Shown here piece by piece: positions 24,764 to 34,615 of a stretch of DNA of 64,000 bases (the first letter of the stretch is position 1; every line of letters starts with the position of its first letter). The DNA is taken from the NCBI RefSeq assembly GCF_038502225.1, contig NW_027196433.1, forward strand, positions 16,001-80,000, given 5' to 3'. The stretch is from Cherax quadricarinatus. Taxonomy: Eukaryota > Arthropoda > Malacostraca > Decapoda > Parastacidae. Under the pieces are notes generated by a model. It worked only from the letters and a program-made list of their open reading frames with translations, was not told where the DNA came from and did not search any database. The translations under genes and the position numbers were made by a program.

Positions 24764-25040
24764 AAAGATACCTAACTGTTGCATATATATCTTACCTAAC
24801 AACCTGTCGGTATTTTGTACCATTTTGATGTTCACTCAAGCAAGCATTAGTTAGTGCAGTGTAAAGAGGCCTTATTTTGTGGAATCTGTCGTTATCCTTC
24901 TTTTGTGTGTTATCACTGAAATGAATTGTATGCCTAAGCAACCTAAACCTCTTAGTTCCTATGACTTCTGTAACCTGAGGTGCCTTAGTTCAAGTTGCCC
25001 AATAGTTCTGAATGCATGGGTGTGACATGATACACCACTG

Positions 25041-25300
25041 GCTCTGGTGGCCTGGTGGTTAACGCTCTCGCTTCACACGGTGAGGGCCTGGGTTCGATTC
25101 CCAGCCAGAGTAGAAACATTGGACGTGTTTCTTTCCACCTGTTGTCTATGTTCCCCATCAGTAAAATGGGTACCTGGGTGTTAGTCGACTGGTGTGGGTC
25201 GCATCCTGGGACACTGACCTAAGGAGGCCTGGTCACAGACCGGGCCGCGGGGGCGTTGACCCCCGGAACTCTCTCCAGGTAAACTCCAGGTAAACTGTCA
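25041..25300 (+). mobile_element. tRNA-derived SINE
   Basis: The head (25041-25111) resembles a tRNA. The acceptor arms are GCTCTGG/CCAGAGT. The A-box-like stretch is TGGTGGTTAACGC, the anticodon-loop region contains TTCACACG, and the T arm is CTGGG-TTCGATT-CCCAG (B box GGTTCGATTCC). An unrelated body follows, ending with a short direct repeat of CCAGGTAAACT. RNA polymerase III would initiate within the head. The SINE abuts the 5' part of the piggyBac pseudogene. I found no clear TSD. Confidence 0.78.
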
Positions 25301-25376
25301 CTCAGGGAAGGCTTTTGATTGGTCAGAAATAGAGAATGGGAACCTAGATGCACAGAAACATGCTTTCAGAAATGAT

Positions 25377-25419
25377 AATTGTCGTTCTTGCCCAACAAAG
25401 GGGAACAAGAACGACAATT
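25377..25419. repeat. 14-bp inverted repeat
   Basis: AATTGTCGTTCTTG and its exact complement CAAGAACGACAATT are separated by 15 nt. It lies between the SINE and the next CR1-like fragment and may be the end of a small palindromic element. Confidence 0.7.
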
Positions 25420-25479
25420 TCATTACTCATCACATAGCCTCTTGTGCTAGTTAATAGTTGCCAAAGGAACTTGTCGGTG

Positions 25480-26160
25480 GTATGTGTGTGTCTGTGTACT
25501 CGCCTCTTTACTCACATATTTGGATTCATATATTTGTGGTTGAAGAGGTCGAGACTCAGCTGCTGGCCCTGCCTCTTCACTGAGTGCTACTAGGTCCTCT
25601 CTCTCTCTGCTCCATGAGTTTTATCATACCTCATCTTAAAGCTATGTATGGTTCCTGCCTCCACTACCTCACTTTCTAGGCTCTTCCACTTCCTGACTAT
25701 TCTATGACTGAAGAAATGCTTCCAAACATCCCTTAGACTTATCTGGGTCTACAACTTCCGATTGTGACCCTTTGTTTCTGTGTTCCCTCTCTGGAACATC
25801 CTCTGTCTGTCCACCTTGGTTATTCCATGTAATATTTTGTATGTTATCATGTATCCTTTAACCCTCCTGTCCAGTGTCGTCACGCCGATTTCCTTCTCAC
25901 AAACCTTTTCACTTTCTCTAATTTCTTGATGTGCTTGATCAAGTGTGGGTTCCAAACAGGTTCTGCATACCCCAGTATGGGCCTGACGTACACAGTGTGC
26001 AGTGTCTTGAACGATTCCTTACTAAGGTATCGGAACGCTATTCTCAGGTTTGCCAGGCACCCATATGCTGCAGCAGTTATCTGGTTGATGTGTGCTTCCG
26101 GAGACATGCTCGGTGTTATACTCATCCTCCTTGAGAGACGTTTGCAGTCTTTGGCCACCT
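25480..26160 (-). mobile_element. CR1-like LINE fragment (copy Q1)
   Basis: A GT-rich boundary and a degraded 3' UTR signature are followed on the minus strand by RT C-terminal coding (FKTLHTVYVRPILGYAEPVWNPHL, MSPEAHINQITAAAYG), with multiple frameshifts. It ends inside QRLQTSL and joins directly to a second fragment. Confidence 0.82.
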
Positions 26161-26320
26161 AGCCACCTGCTACTGGGTCCTCTCTCCCTACTCCATGAGC
26201 TTTATCAAACGTCGTCTTAAAACTATGTATGGTTCCCGCCTCCACTACATCACTTTCTAGGCTATTCCACTGCCTGACAACTCTATGTCTGAAGAAATAC
26301 TTCTTAACATTCCTTTGACA
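26161..26320 (-). mobile_element. CR1-like LINE fragment (copy Q2)
   Basis: About 160 nt encode FFRHRVVRQWNSLESDVVEAGTIHSF on the minus strand, the extreme C-terminus. It repeats sequence already present at 25600-25720, so it is a separate copy or a local duplication. Confidence 0.75.
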
Positions 26321-26880
26321 AAATGGTAGAAGGTACACGATTTCAGCACTGCTATGCTTATACACCTGTAGACAAGGAAACTAATGGATAGCTGGACAGA
26401 ATGACTACACAGTAAGTGAACATATTCATTTAGCCCAAGAAGGATTATGCAACTTAATGGAAAATGCAGCTTAATAGAATGAGATCGAAATTTTGACTTA
26501 TTTACAACAAATACGGAAAACATTAAAGCTGAGACAATGAGGAAGAGAAAGGGATAGATCTGGAATTGGGTAAAAATATGGTTCATATTGAGAAGGAAAT
26601 TAAAGACAAGAATAGACCACTGAAAATATTCGCAATTGGAGAGTTACAAGGTTATACAAATTAAGAAAAATCTTTCAAAGGAGAGTAAAGTGTAATTAAA
26701 AGATTTAAAAAAAAATGTCAGGAAGCTGAATGAGGATAGAAGTGAGGGGAAAAAATGAAATTTTATTTAGAGATTAAAAGGACGGTACAAGCTCATAATA
26801 CGGTTTTTCAGAAAAAAAATACAGGATACATGAAAATCATATCGTAGCAAATAGGAAAAAGGGCAACATTAATATAGCTG
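26321..26880. other. AT-rich, unassigned
   Basis: No similarity is recognisable. It may be the decayed 5' part of the LINE that follows, but nothing supports that directly. Confidence 0.5.
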
Positions 26881-27651
26881 GAATAATAGTAAAAATATAA
26901 GAACTTGAGGATATTATAAACGAAAAGAAACATGATTTAGTTGGTCTAACTGAAACCAAACTGAAGAAGCGTATTTCAAATATGTTTGTATTTCACAGAA
27001 ATTACTCGGTGTGCAGAAGAGACAGAATAGGAAAGAAATACATAGTGGCAATATTAGTAAAAGACTATAAGTTACGGAAAGCGAAATCCAGATTACTAAA
27101 AAAAATTGAAATTTTTAGGGATAAATCCCAAAATAAAGATGAGAAACTATTAATAGTATATGTATTGTAACAGTTTATTAATACTTGAGAAAGAGAAGCA
27201 TTCGATTCCATAATTTATTGATTACATAGTATCTTTAGGGAACTATTCATGAAATGTGACTGAGATAAGGAAAAGTTATTGTACTCTGAGAGTTTAACTT
27301 ACGACTAATGAGGCTAGAATTGCAATTAAATATGAAGACATTCTTTTATGATTCAGCATATAAATGAAGTCAAAATAATCAATAATGCGAGAATGCAACA
27401 CTCCATTATTAGATTTAAAAGTTACTTTAACATGGGAGGAAATTTTCAACGTTACTTAAACCTACTTAGAAAAAGTGATCAAGTTCTATTTGAAATAACA
27501 TATGTGGTGGAATATGACAGAGACGATAAGATTATAAGAAATGTAATTTTAATGCATTAAAACAGTAAGAGAAATTCCGTGGAAGGCATGATGTAAACCG
27601 AATATAAAACAACCAGGTATGAGACAGCAGAATGAAAGGACATGGAAATAA

Positions 27652-27854
27652 TTACAGAAATATAAACACATAAGCAGTATAACATGATCCATTATTGACA
27701 ACGTTTCGCCGACACAGTGGGCTAAATTTATCAAGTCACAAAATTGATAAAGTCCACTGTGTGGGTGAAACGTTGTCAACAAAGGATCACATTATACTGC
27801 CTATGTTTTTATATTTCCATTATGTCGGTATTTTATACCATTTATTTCCAAAGA
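27652..27854. mobile_element. palindromic hammerhead element with a candidate 8-bp TSD
   Basis: Two arms of about 75 nt (27657-27735 and 27742-27830) are inverted copies. Each contains the hammerhead-like core, and the outer ends are the same 3' end. The right side ends with TGTCGGTATTTTATACC, also seen at the 3' end of the 24 kb element. GGAAATAA at 27644-27651 and 27855-27862 is a possible TSD. Confidence 0.6.
27696..27780. ncRNA. pair of inverted hammerhead-like motifs
   Basis: The minus-strand motif (27696-27737) and the plus-strand motif (27740-27780) both have TTGATAA, a CCCAC/GTGGG-type stem II around TGT, and GAAACGTTG. The plus copy keeps its stem II through G-U pairs. The minus copy has a four-base insertion between the core and stem II and one mismatch. 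Confidence 0.4.
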
Positions 27855-28236
27855 GGAAATAAAGAAATTGGTACGAGATACTGATAAGAAAGTGCTATTG
27901 GGAGCAGACAGGATACCATCCACCTGGACTGATACCAGGAACAAAGGAGACATGATAACCAAAAATAACTTCCCGAACCGGTTTGGAAGAGAAGATAAAG
28001 AACTGTATTTAAATCCTGCAGCAAAGATCAATAGACGACAAAGTTTTAAACTGAGAAAAAAGTGGAGAGGATATTAGATAATACAGTGGAACGATAGTGG
28101 AAAGCACTAAAACAGGAATTAGTGGTAAAACCATTGGGGATTTTAAATTACATCGTGATCTAGTTTCTGAAGACTAGACACAATGGGCCACTTCTGCTCT
28201 AGTAGTTATGAATATGTAATTACAAGCACATAGACT

Positions 28237-28288
28237 TACACACACACTCACTCACACTCACTCACACTCACTCACACTCACTCACACT

Positions 28289-28313
<25 letters not shown>
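28237..28313. repeat. CACACTCACT / (CA)n microsatellite
   Basis: Repeats of CACACTCACT pass into pure CA. The tract is the 3' tail of the decayed LINE and the 5' boundary of CR1-like copy G. Confidence 0.92.
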
Positions 28314-28320
<7 letters not shown>

Positions 28321-29574
28321 GCAAATCCTGTGTCACAAACCTTCTGGAGTTTTATGATAAAATAACAGAAGTAAGACAAGAGAGAGAGGGGTGGGTTGAT
28401 TGCATCTTCTTGGACTGCAAGAAGGCCTTTGACACAGTTCCTCACAAGAGATTAGTGCAGAAGCTAGAGCATCAGGCGCATATAACAGGAAGGGCACTGC
28501 AATGGATCAGAGAATACCTGACAGGGAGGCAACAACGAGTCATGGTACGTAATGATGTATCACAGTGGGCACCTGTGACGAGCGGGGTCCCACAGGGGTC
28601 GGTCCTAGGACCAGTGCTATTTTTGGTATATGTGAACGACATGACGGAAGGGTTAGACTCAGAAGTGTCCCTGTTTGCAGATGATGTGAAGTTAATGAGG
28701 AGAATTAAATCTGATGAGGACCAGGCAGGACTTCAAAGAGACCTGGACAGACTGGACACCTGGTCCAGCAAATTGCTTCTCGAATTTAATCCTGCCAAAT
28801 GCAAAGTCATGAAGTTAGGGGAAGGGCACAGAAGACCACAGACAGAGTATAGGCTAGGTGGCCAAAGACTGCAAACCTCACTCAAGGAGAAAGATCTTGG
28901 GGTGAGTATAACACCGAGCATGTCTCCGGAAGCACACATCAATCAGATAACTGCTGCAGCATACGGGCGCCTGGCAAACCTGAGAACAGCATTCCGATAC
29001 CTTAGTAAGGAATCATTCAAGACACTGTACACCGTGTATGTCAGGCCCATACTGGAGTATGCAGCACCTGTTTGGAACCCGCACTTGATAAAGCACGTCA
29101 AGAAACTAGAGAAAGTACAAAGGTTTGCGACAAGGTTAGTTCCAGAGCTAAGGGGAATGTCCTATGAAGAAAGATTAAGGGAAATCGGCCTGACGACACT
29201 GGAGGACAGGAGGGTCAGGGGAGACATGATAACGACATATAAAATACTGCGTGGAATAGACAAGGTGGACAAAGACAGGATGTTCCAGGGAGGGGACACA
29301 GAAACAAGAGGCCACAATTGGAAGTTGAAGACACAAATGAGTCAGAGAGATAGTAGGAAGTATTTCTTCAGTCATAGAGTTGTAAGGCAGTGGAATAGCC
29401 TAGAAAATGACGTAGTGGAGGCAGGAACCATACACAGTTTTAAGACGAGGTTTGATAAAGCTCATGGAGCGGGGAGAGAGAGGGCCTAGTAGCAACCGGT
29501 GAAGAGGCGGGGCCAGGAGCTAGGACTCGACCCCTGCAACCACAAATAGGTGAGTACAAATAGGTGAGTACACA
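28314..29574 (+). mobile_element. CR1-like LINE copy G, 5'-truncated
   Basis: It starts inside the RT (GKSCVTNLLEFYDK) immediately after the CA tract. It continues to the 3' UTR signature (GAGGCGGGGCCAGGAGCT, ACTCGACCCCTGCAACC) and ends with two copies of the terminal motif AATAGGTGAGTACA. The next copy begins immediately afterwards. Confidence 0.92.
28323..29489 (+). CDS. CR1-like reverse transcriptase (5'-truncated)
   Basis: It encodes FLDCKKAFDTVPHKRLVQKLEHQ (first catalytic Asp), TSGVPQGSVLGPVLFLVYVND, SLFADDVKLMRRI (catalytic pair) and the C-terminal VRPILEYAAPVWNPHL, ATRLVPELRG, FFSHRVVRQWNSL and DKAHGAGRERA. It is open from about 28410 to the stop, without the RT N-terminus. Its closest relative here is copy E. 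Confidence 0.88.
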   Translation, partial: KSCVTNLLEFYDKITEVRQEREGWVDCIFLDCKKAFDTVPHKRLVQKLEHQAHITGRALQWIREYLTGRQQRVMVRNDVSQWAPVTSGVPQGSVLGPVLFLVYVNDMTEGLDSEVSLFADDVKLMRRIKSDEDQAGLQRDLDRLDTWSSKLLLEFNPAKCKVMKLGEGHRRPQTEYRLGGQRLQTSLKEKDLGVSITPSMSPEAHINQITAAAYGRLANLRTAFRYLSKESFKTLYTVYVRPILEYAAPVWNPHLIKHVKKLEKVQRFATRLVPELRGMSYEERLREIGLTTLEDRRVRGDMITTYKILRGIDKVDKDRMFQGGDTETRGHNWKLKTQMSQRDSRKYFFSHRVVRQWNSLENDVVEAGTIHSFKTRFDKAHGAGRERA

Positions 29575-30545
29575 AGCGGGGTTCCACAGGGGTCAGTCCT
29601 AGGACCTGTGCTGTTCTTGGTATATGTGAACGACATAACGGAAGGGATAGACTCAGAAGTGTCCTTGTTTGCAGATGATGTGAAGTTAATGAGAAGAATC
29701 AAATCGGATGAGGATCAGGCAGGACTACAAAGAGACCTGGACAGACTACAAGCCTGGTCCAGCAACTGGCACCTTTAGTTTAACCCTGCCAAATGCAAAG
29801 TCATGAAGATTGGGGAAGGGCAAAGAAGACCGCAGACACAATATAGTTTAGATGGCCAAAGACTGCAAACCTCACCCAAGGAAAAAGATCTGGGGGTGAG
29901 TATAACACCGAGCATATCTCCTGAAGCGCACTTCAATCAGATAACTGCTGCAGCATACGGGCGCCTGGCAAACCTATGGATAGCGTTCCGATACCTCAGT
30001 AAGGATTCGTTCAAGACTCTGTATACCATTTACGTCAGGTCCATACTGGAGTATGCAGCACTAGTTTGGAATCCACACCTAGTCAAGCACGTCAAGAAAT
30101 TAGATAAAGTGCAAAGGTTTGCAACAAGACTAGTCCCAGAGCTACGGGGATTGTCCTACGAAGAAAGGTTGAGGGAAATAGGCCTGACGAAACTGGAGGA
30201 CAGGAGGGTCAGGGGAGATATGATAACGACATATAAAATACTGCGCAGAATAAACAAGGTTGACAAAGACGGGATGTTCCAGAGAGGGGACACAGACACA
30301 AGAGGTCACAATTGGAAGTTGAAGACTCAGATGAATCAAAGGGATGTTAGGAAGTATTTCTTCAGTAATAGAGTAGTCAGGCCGTGGAATAGCCTAGAAA
30401 GTGACGTAGTGGAGGCGGGAACCATACACAGTTTTAAGGCGAGGTCTGATAAAGCTCATGGGGGCAGGGAGAGAGAGGACCTAGTAGCAATCAGCGAAGA
30501 GGCGGGGCCCTGCAACCACAAATAGATGAGTACAAATAGGTGAGT
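29575..30545 (+). mobile_element. CR1-like LINE copy H, 5'-truncated
   Basis: It begins at SGVPQGSVLGPVLFL directly after the terminal motif of copy G. A stop interrupts WHL-FNPAKC near 29778. From 29803 a frame to 30525 is open through EYAALVWNPHL and FFSNRVVRPWNSL. The 3' UTR has lost part of its signature but ends in AATAGGTGAGTACACACA. Confidence 0.9.
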
Positions 30546-31023
30546 ACACACACACACACACACACACGCACGCACCTCAGTAAGGAATCGTTCAAGACAC
30601 TGTACACCGTGTTCATCAGACCCATATTAGAGTATGCAGCACCAGTTTGGAACCCACGTCTGGTCAAGCATGTCGAGAAATTAGAGAAACTGCCACAAGA
30701 CTAGTCCCAGAGCTAAGGAGAACGTCCTACGAAGAAAGGTTAAGGGAAATTGTCCTGACGAAACTGGAGGACAACAGGGTTAGGGGAGACATGATAACGA
30801 CATGTAAAGTACTGCTATGAATTGACACGGTAGACGAAGACAGGATGTTCCAGAGATGAAGACTCCGATGAGTCAGAAGGATGAAGATTGAGACACTTAT
30901 GCAACATATATGAATCTTTACTGAAGAAATGTTTCATCAGACGAGGTCTGATGAAACTCATGGAGCAGGAGAGAGACCGGGCCAGGAGGTAAGACTCCAC
31001 CTTTACAACCACAAATAGGTGAG

Positions 31024-31025
<2 letters not shown>
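30546..31025 (+). mobile_element. CR1-like LINE copy I, short and decayed
   Basis: After a (CA)n tract (about 30546-30567) the sequence encodes the RT C-terminus (SKESFKTLYTVF, RPILEYAAPVWNP) with frameshifts. Around 30875-30940 it contains a short segment (GAAGATTGAGACACTTATG) that matches the outer arm of the hammerhead element at 47.2 kb. It ends in AATAGGTGAGCA next to a CA tract. Confidence 0.8.
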
Positions 31026-32287
<1,262 letters not shown>

Positions 32288-32295
32288 GGGGGCAC

Positions 32296-32366
<71 letters not shown>
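32288..32366. repeat. (CA)n microsatellite
   Basis: Pure CA. It replaces the C-terminal and 3' parts of copy J. Confidence 0.95.
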
Positions 32367-32368
<2 letters not shown>

Positions 32369-32586
32369 GCCAGGGAGATGAAAGACAAGGGTAGTTGAGT
32401 TAGTGACTCCAGTGTATAGTGTATACAGTGATAGAGGAGTTAGTGAATACAGTGAAGAAGAAATAGAAGAGGAGCCGGAACGGGAAGCATCTTACAGTGC
32501 ATGAGTGAAGCAGTGCAGGCAGCTCTGGAGAGCTGAATATCATACTTAAGACACTAATTACTGACAGAGGAGTAGAACTGGGGAAG
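32367..32586 (+). other. non-repetitive spacer before the 41-bp array
   Basis: About 220 nt without coding pattern, including loosely repeated GTTAGTGA and ATACAGTG words. It may be the start of the 5' region of CR1-like copy F; no other copy in the window tests this. Confidence 0.4.
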
Positions 32587-33768
32587 GGGAATAAAGGTGC
32601 GGACCAGAGGCACTGTAGTGCACGTGCAGGCAGTAAGGTGGGGACCAGAGGCACTGTAGTGCACGTGCAGGCAGTAAGGTGGGGACCAGAGGCACTGTAG
32701 TGCACGTGCAGGCAGTAAGGTGGGGACCAGAGGCACTGTAGTGCACGTGCAGGCAGTAAGGCTCACGTGCAGGCAGTAAGGTGGGGACCAGAGGCACTGT
32801 AGTGCACGTGCAGGCAGTAAGGTGGGGACCAGAGGCACTGTAGTGCACGTGCAGGCAGTAAGGTGGGGACCAGAGGCACTGTAGTGCACGTGCAGGCAGT
32901 AAGGTGGGGACCAGAGGCACTGTAGTGCACGTGCAGGCAGTAAGGTGGGGACCAGAGGCACTGTAGTGCACGTGCAGGCAGTAAGGTGGGGACCAGAGGT
33001 ACTGTAGTGCACGTGCAGGCAGTAAGGTTGGACCAGAGGCACTGTAGTGCACGTGCAGGCAGTAAGGTGGGGACCAGAGGCACTGTAGTGCACGTGCAGG
33101 CAGTAAGGTGGGGACCAGAGGCACTGTAGTGCACGTGCAGGCAGTAAGGTTGGACCAGAGGCACTGTAGTGCACGTGCAGGCAGTAAGGTGGGGACCAGA
33201 GGCACTGTAGTGCACGTGCAGGCAGTAAGGTGGGGACCAGAGGCACTGTAGTGCACGTGCAGGCAGTAAGGTGGGGACCAGAGGCACTGTAGTGCACGTG
33301 CAGGCAGTAAGGGTGGACCAGAGGCACTGTAGTGCACGTGCAGGCAGTAAGGTGGGGACCAGAGGCACTGTAGTGCACGTGCAGGCAGTAAGTAAGGTTG
33401 GACCAGAGGCACTGTAGTGCAGGCAGTAAGGTGCAGGCACTGTAGTGCACGTGCAGGCAGTGGACCAGAAGGTAAGGGGACCAGAGGCACTGTAGTGCAC
33501 GTGCAGGCAGTAAGTAAGGGGACCAGAAACACTGTAGTGCACGTGCAGGCAGTAAGGTGGGGACCAGAGGCACTGTAGTGCACGTGCAGGCAGTAAGGTG
33601 GGGACCAGAGGCACTGTAGTGCACGTGCAGGCAGTAAGGTTGGACCAGAGGCACTGTAGTGCACGTGCAGGCAGTAAGGTGGGGACCAGAGGCACTGTAG
33701 TGCACGTGCAGGCAGTAAGGTTGGACCAGAGGCACTGTAGTGCACGTGCAGGCAGTAAGGTTGGACAA
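32587..33768. repeat. 41-bp minisatellite, about 28 units
   Basis: The unit contains GGACCAGAGGCACTGTAGTG followed by the perfect palindrome TGCACGTGCA and GGCAGTAAGG. The period is 41 nt (for example 32631 to 32672), with some units lacking a few G's and several rearranged units around 33380-33530. All three minus-strand frames are free of stops because 41 is not a multiple of three, which yields spurious frames of 310-407 codons. Confidence 0.95.
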
Positions 33769-33778
33769 TTAACACTAA

Positions 33779-34440
33779 CATTGTTTATTCATTAAGTATA
33801 ACTCCAGGTATACACGTGTAGGTACACAGGCGTTTATTCAGCAAGTAAGTATAGCTCCAGGTATACACAAATAGGTGCACAGGTGTTTACTCAGTAAGTA
33901 CAGCTCCAGGTATACACGAGTAGGTGCACAGGTGTTTACTCAGCAAGTAAGTACACGTATGCACGAGTAGGTGCACAGGTGTTTACTCAGTAAATATAGC
34001 TCCAGGTATACACGTGTAGTTGCACAGGTGTTTACTCATTAAGTAAGTATAGCTCCAGGTATACACGAGTAGGTACACAGGTGTTTACTCATTAAGTAAG
34101 TATAGCTCCAGGTATACACGAGTAGGTGCACAGGTGTTTACTCATTAAGTAAGTATAGCTCCAGGTATACACGAGTAGGTGCACAGGTGTTTACTCATTA
34201 AGTAAGTATAGCTCCAGGTATACACGAGTAGGTGCACAGGTGTTTACTCATTAAGTAAGTATAGCTCCAGGTATAGGTGCACGAGTAGGTGCACAGGTGC
34301 ACAGGTGTTTACTCATTAAGTAAGGTGTTTACTCATTAAGTAAGTATAGATCCAGGTATACACGAGTAGGTGCACAGGTGAGGTGTTTACTCACGCTCGG
34401 TACAGGTAGGTGCACAGGTGTTTACTCATTAAGTAAGTAT
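33779..34440. repeat. 53-bp minisatellite
   Basis: Units carry AAGTATAGCTCCAGGTATAC, GAGTAGGTGCACAGGTG and TTTACTCATT, with a clear 53-nt period at 34143-34196. Units at both edges are degenerate or shortened. Confidence 0.92.
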
Positions 34441-34454
34441 AGCTCCAGGTATGC

Positions 34455-34567
34455 ACGCAGGGTGCTCCCGGTACAGGCTCTCTCGGTACATAGGCAGGGT
34501 GCTCCCGGTACAGGCTCTCTCGGTACATAGGCAGGGTGCTCCCGGTACAGGCTCTCTCGGTACATAG
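34455..34567. repeat. 37-bp tandem repeat, three units
   Basis: Three consecutive copies contain CAGGGTGCTCCCGGTACAGG and CTCTCTCGGTACAT. Confidence 0.93.
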
Positions 34568-34615
34568 CAGCATGCACGTGGAGAGTCTAGGATAGGCCCA
34601 TAAGCCTGGCAGCGA

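Larger units (their letters stand above)
24120..24835 (+). mobile_element. retrozyme-like tandem element with two hammerhead motifs
   Basis: A 716-nt insertion with no coding capacity. It begins with about 45 nt (24121-24164) that are the inverted complement of its own sequence just after the first hammerhead (24331-24374). Two direct partial units follow (24179-24415 and 24607-24836). Equivalent hammerhead positions are 429 nt apart (24327 and 24756), which defines one full monomer. Tandem monomers that each carry a hammerhead, with a TSD, match the plan of animal retrozymes, which are non-autonomous circular-RNA retroelements thought to use PLE enzymes. The class assignment is by structure, not by sequence match. 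Confidence 0.7.
24106..24849. repeat. 14-bp target-site duplication around the hammerhead element
   Basis: TCAAGCAAGCATTA occurs at 24106-24119 and 24836-24849. The two copies flank the inserted element exactly, and the piggyBac reading frame resumes across them. Confidence 0.9.
23035..25040 (-). pseudogene. piggyBac-like transposase, interrupted and decayed
   Basis: Reading the minus strand from about 25030: IMSHPCIQNYW and KRFRLLRHTIHFSDNTQKKDNDRFHKIRPL, then (after the insertion at 24120-24835) DKTAGNLRQYIKTKPDKWGVKLFC, then YADNFFSKPPL. An open frame at 23268-23789 follows with YTGIVRKNR, DGILVVRWKENKAV, VIKNYNAHMGDTDKSNMLV and SKCWYIWLFAYVLDLSVVNAWLLY. Further down, RLDKQLGNWPV and a Cys-rich tail (KFCSKHKH) match the family's C-terminal Cys domain. 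These are the blocks of the piggyBac DDE transposase, which cuts and pastes at TTAA sites. Insertions and frameshifts make it non-functional. I could not identify the transposon ends. Confidence 0.85.
26881..28236 (+). mobile_element. decayed CR1/L2-type LINE, internally deleted
   Basis: The plus strand encodes endonuclease-like pieces: KHDLVGLTETKLKK then HRNYSVCRRDR (26928-27020), EREAFDSII (about 27185), and ITYVVEYDRDD (about 27498). After an inserted palindromic element (27652-27854) the C-terminal piece follows (RDTDKKVLLGADRIPSTW, NRFGREDKELYLNPAAK, then WKALKQELVVK). The whole RT palm is missing. The sequence is highly diverged from the main CR1-like family here, so this is an older, different family. 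Confidence 0.6.

Noticed and set aside
25041..25111. A functional tRNA gene
   Set aside because: The anticodon loop appears to have eight bases, the acceptor stem starts with a G-U pair, and a SINE body with a terminal direct repeat follows. It is a tRNA-derived SINE head.
32554..33781. Three overlapping minus-strand frames of 310-407 codons rich in TACTCTTVPLV-type repeats
   Set aside because: They are the three frames of a 41-bp minisatellite without stop codons. The same peptide recurs across frames and no start context, domain or splice signal supports a gene.
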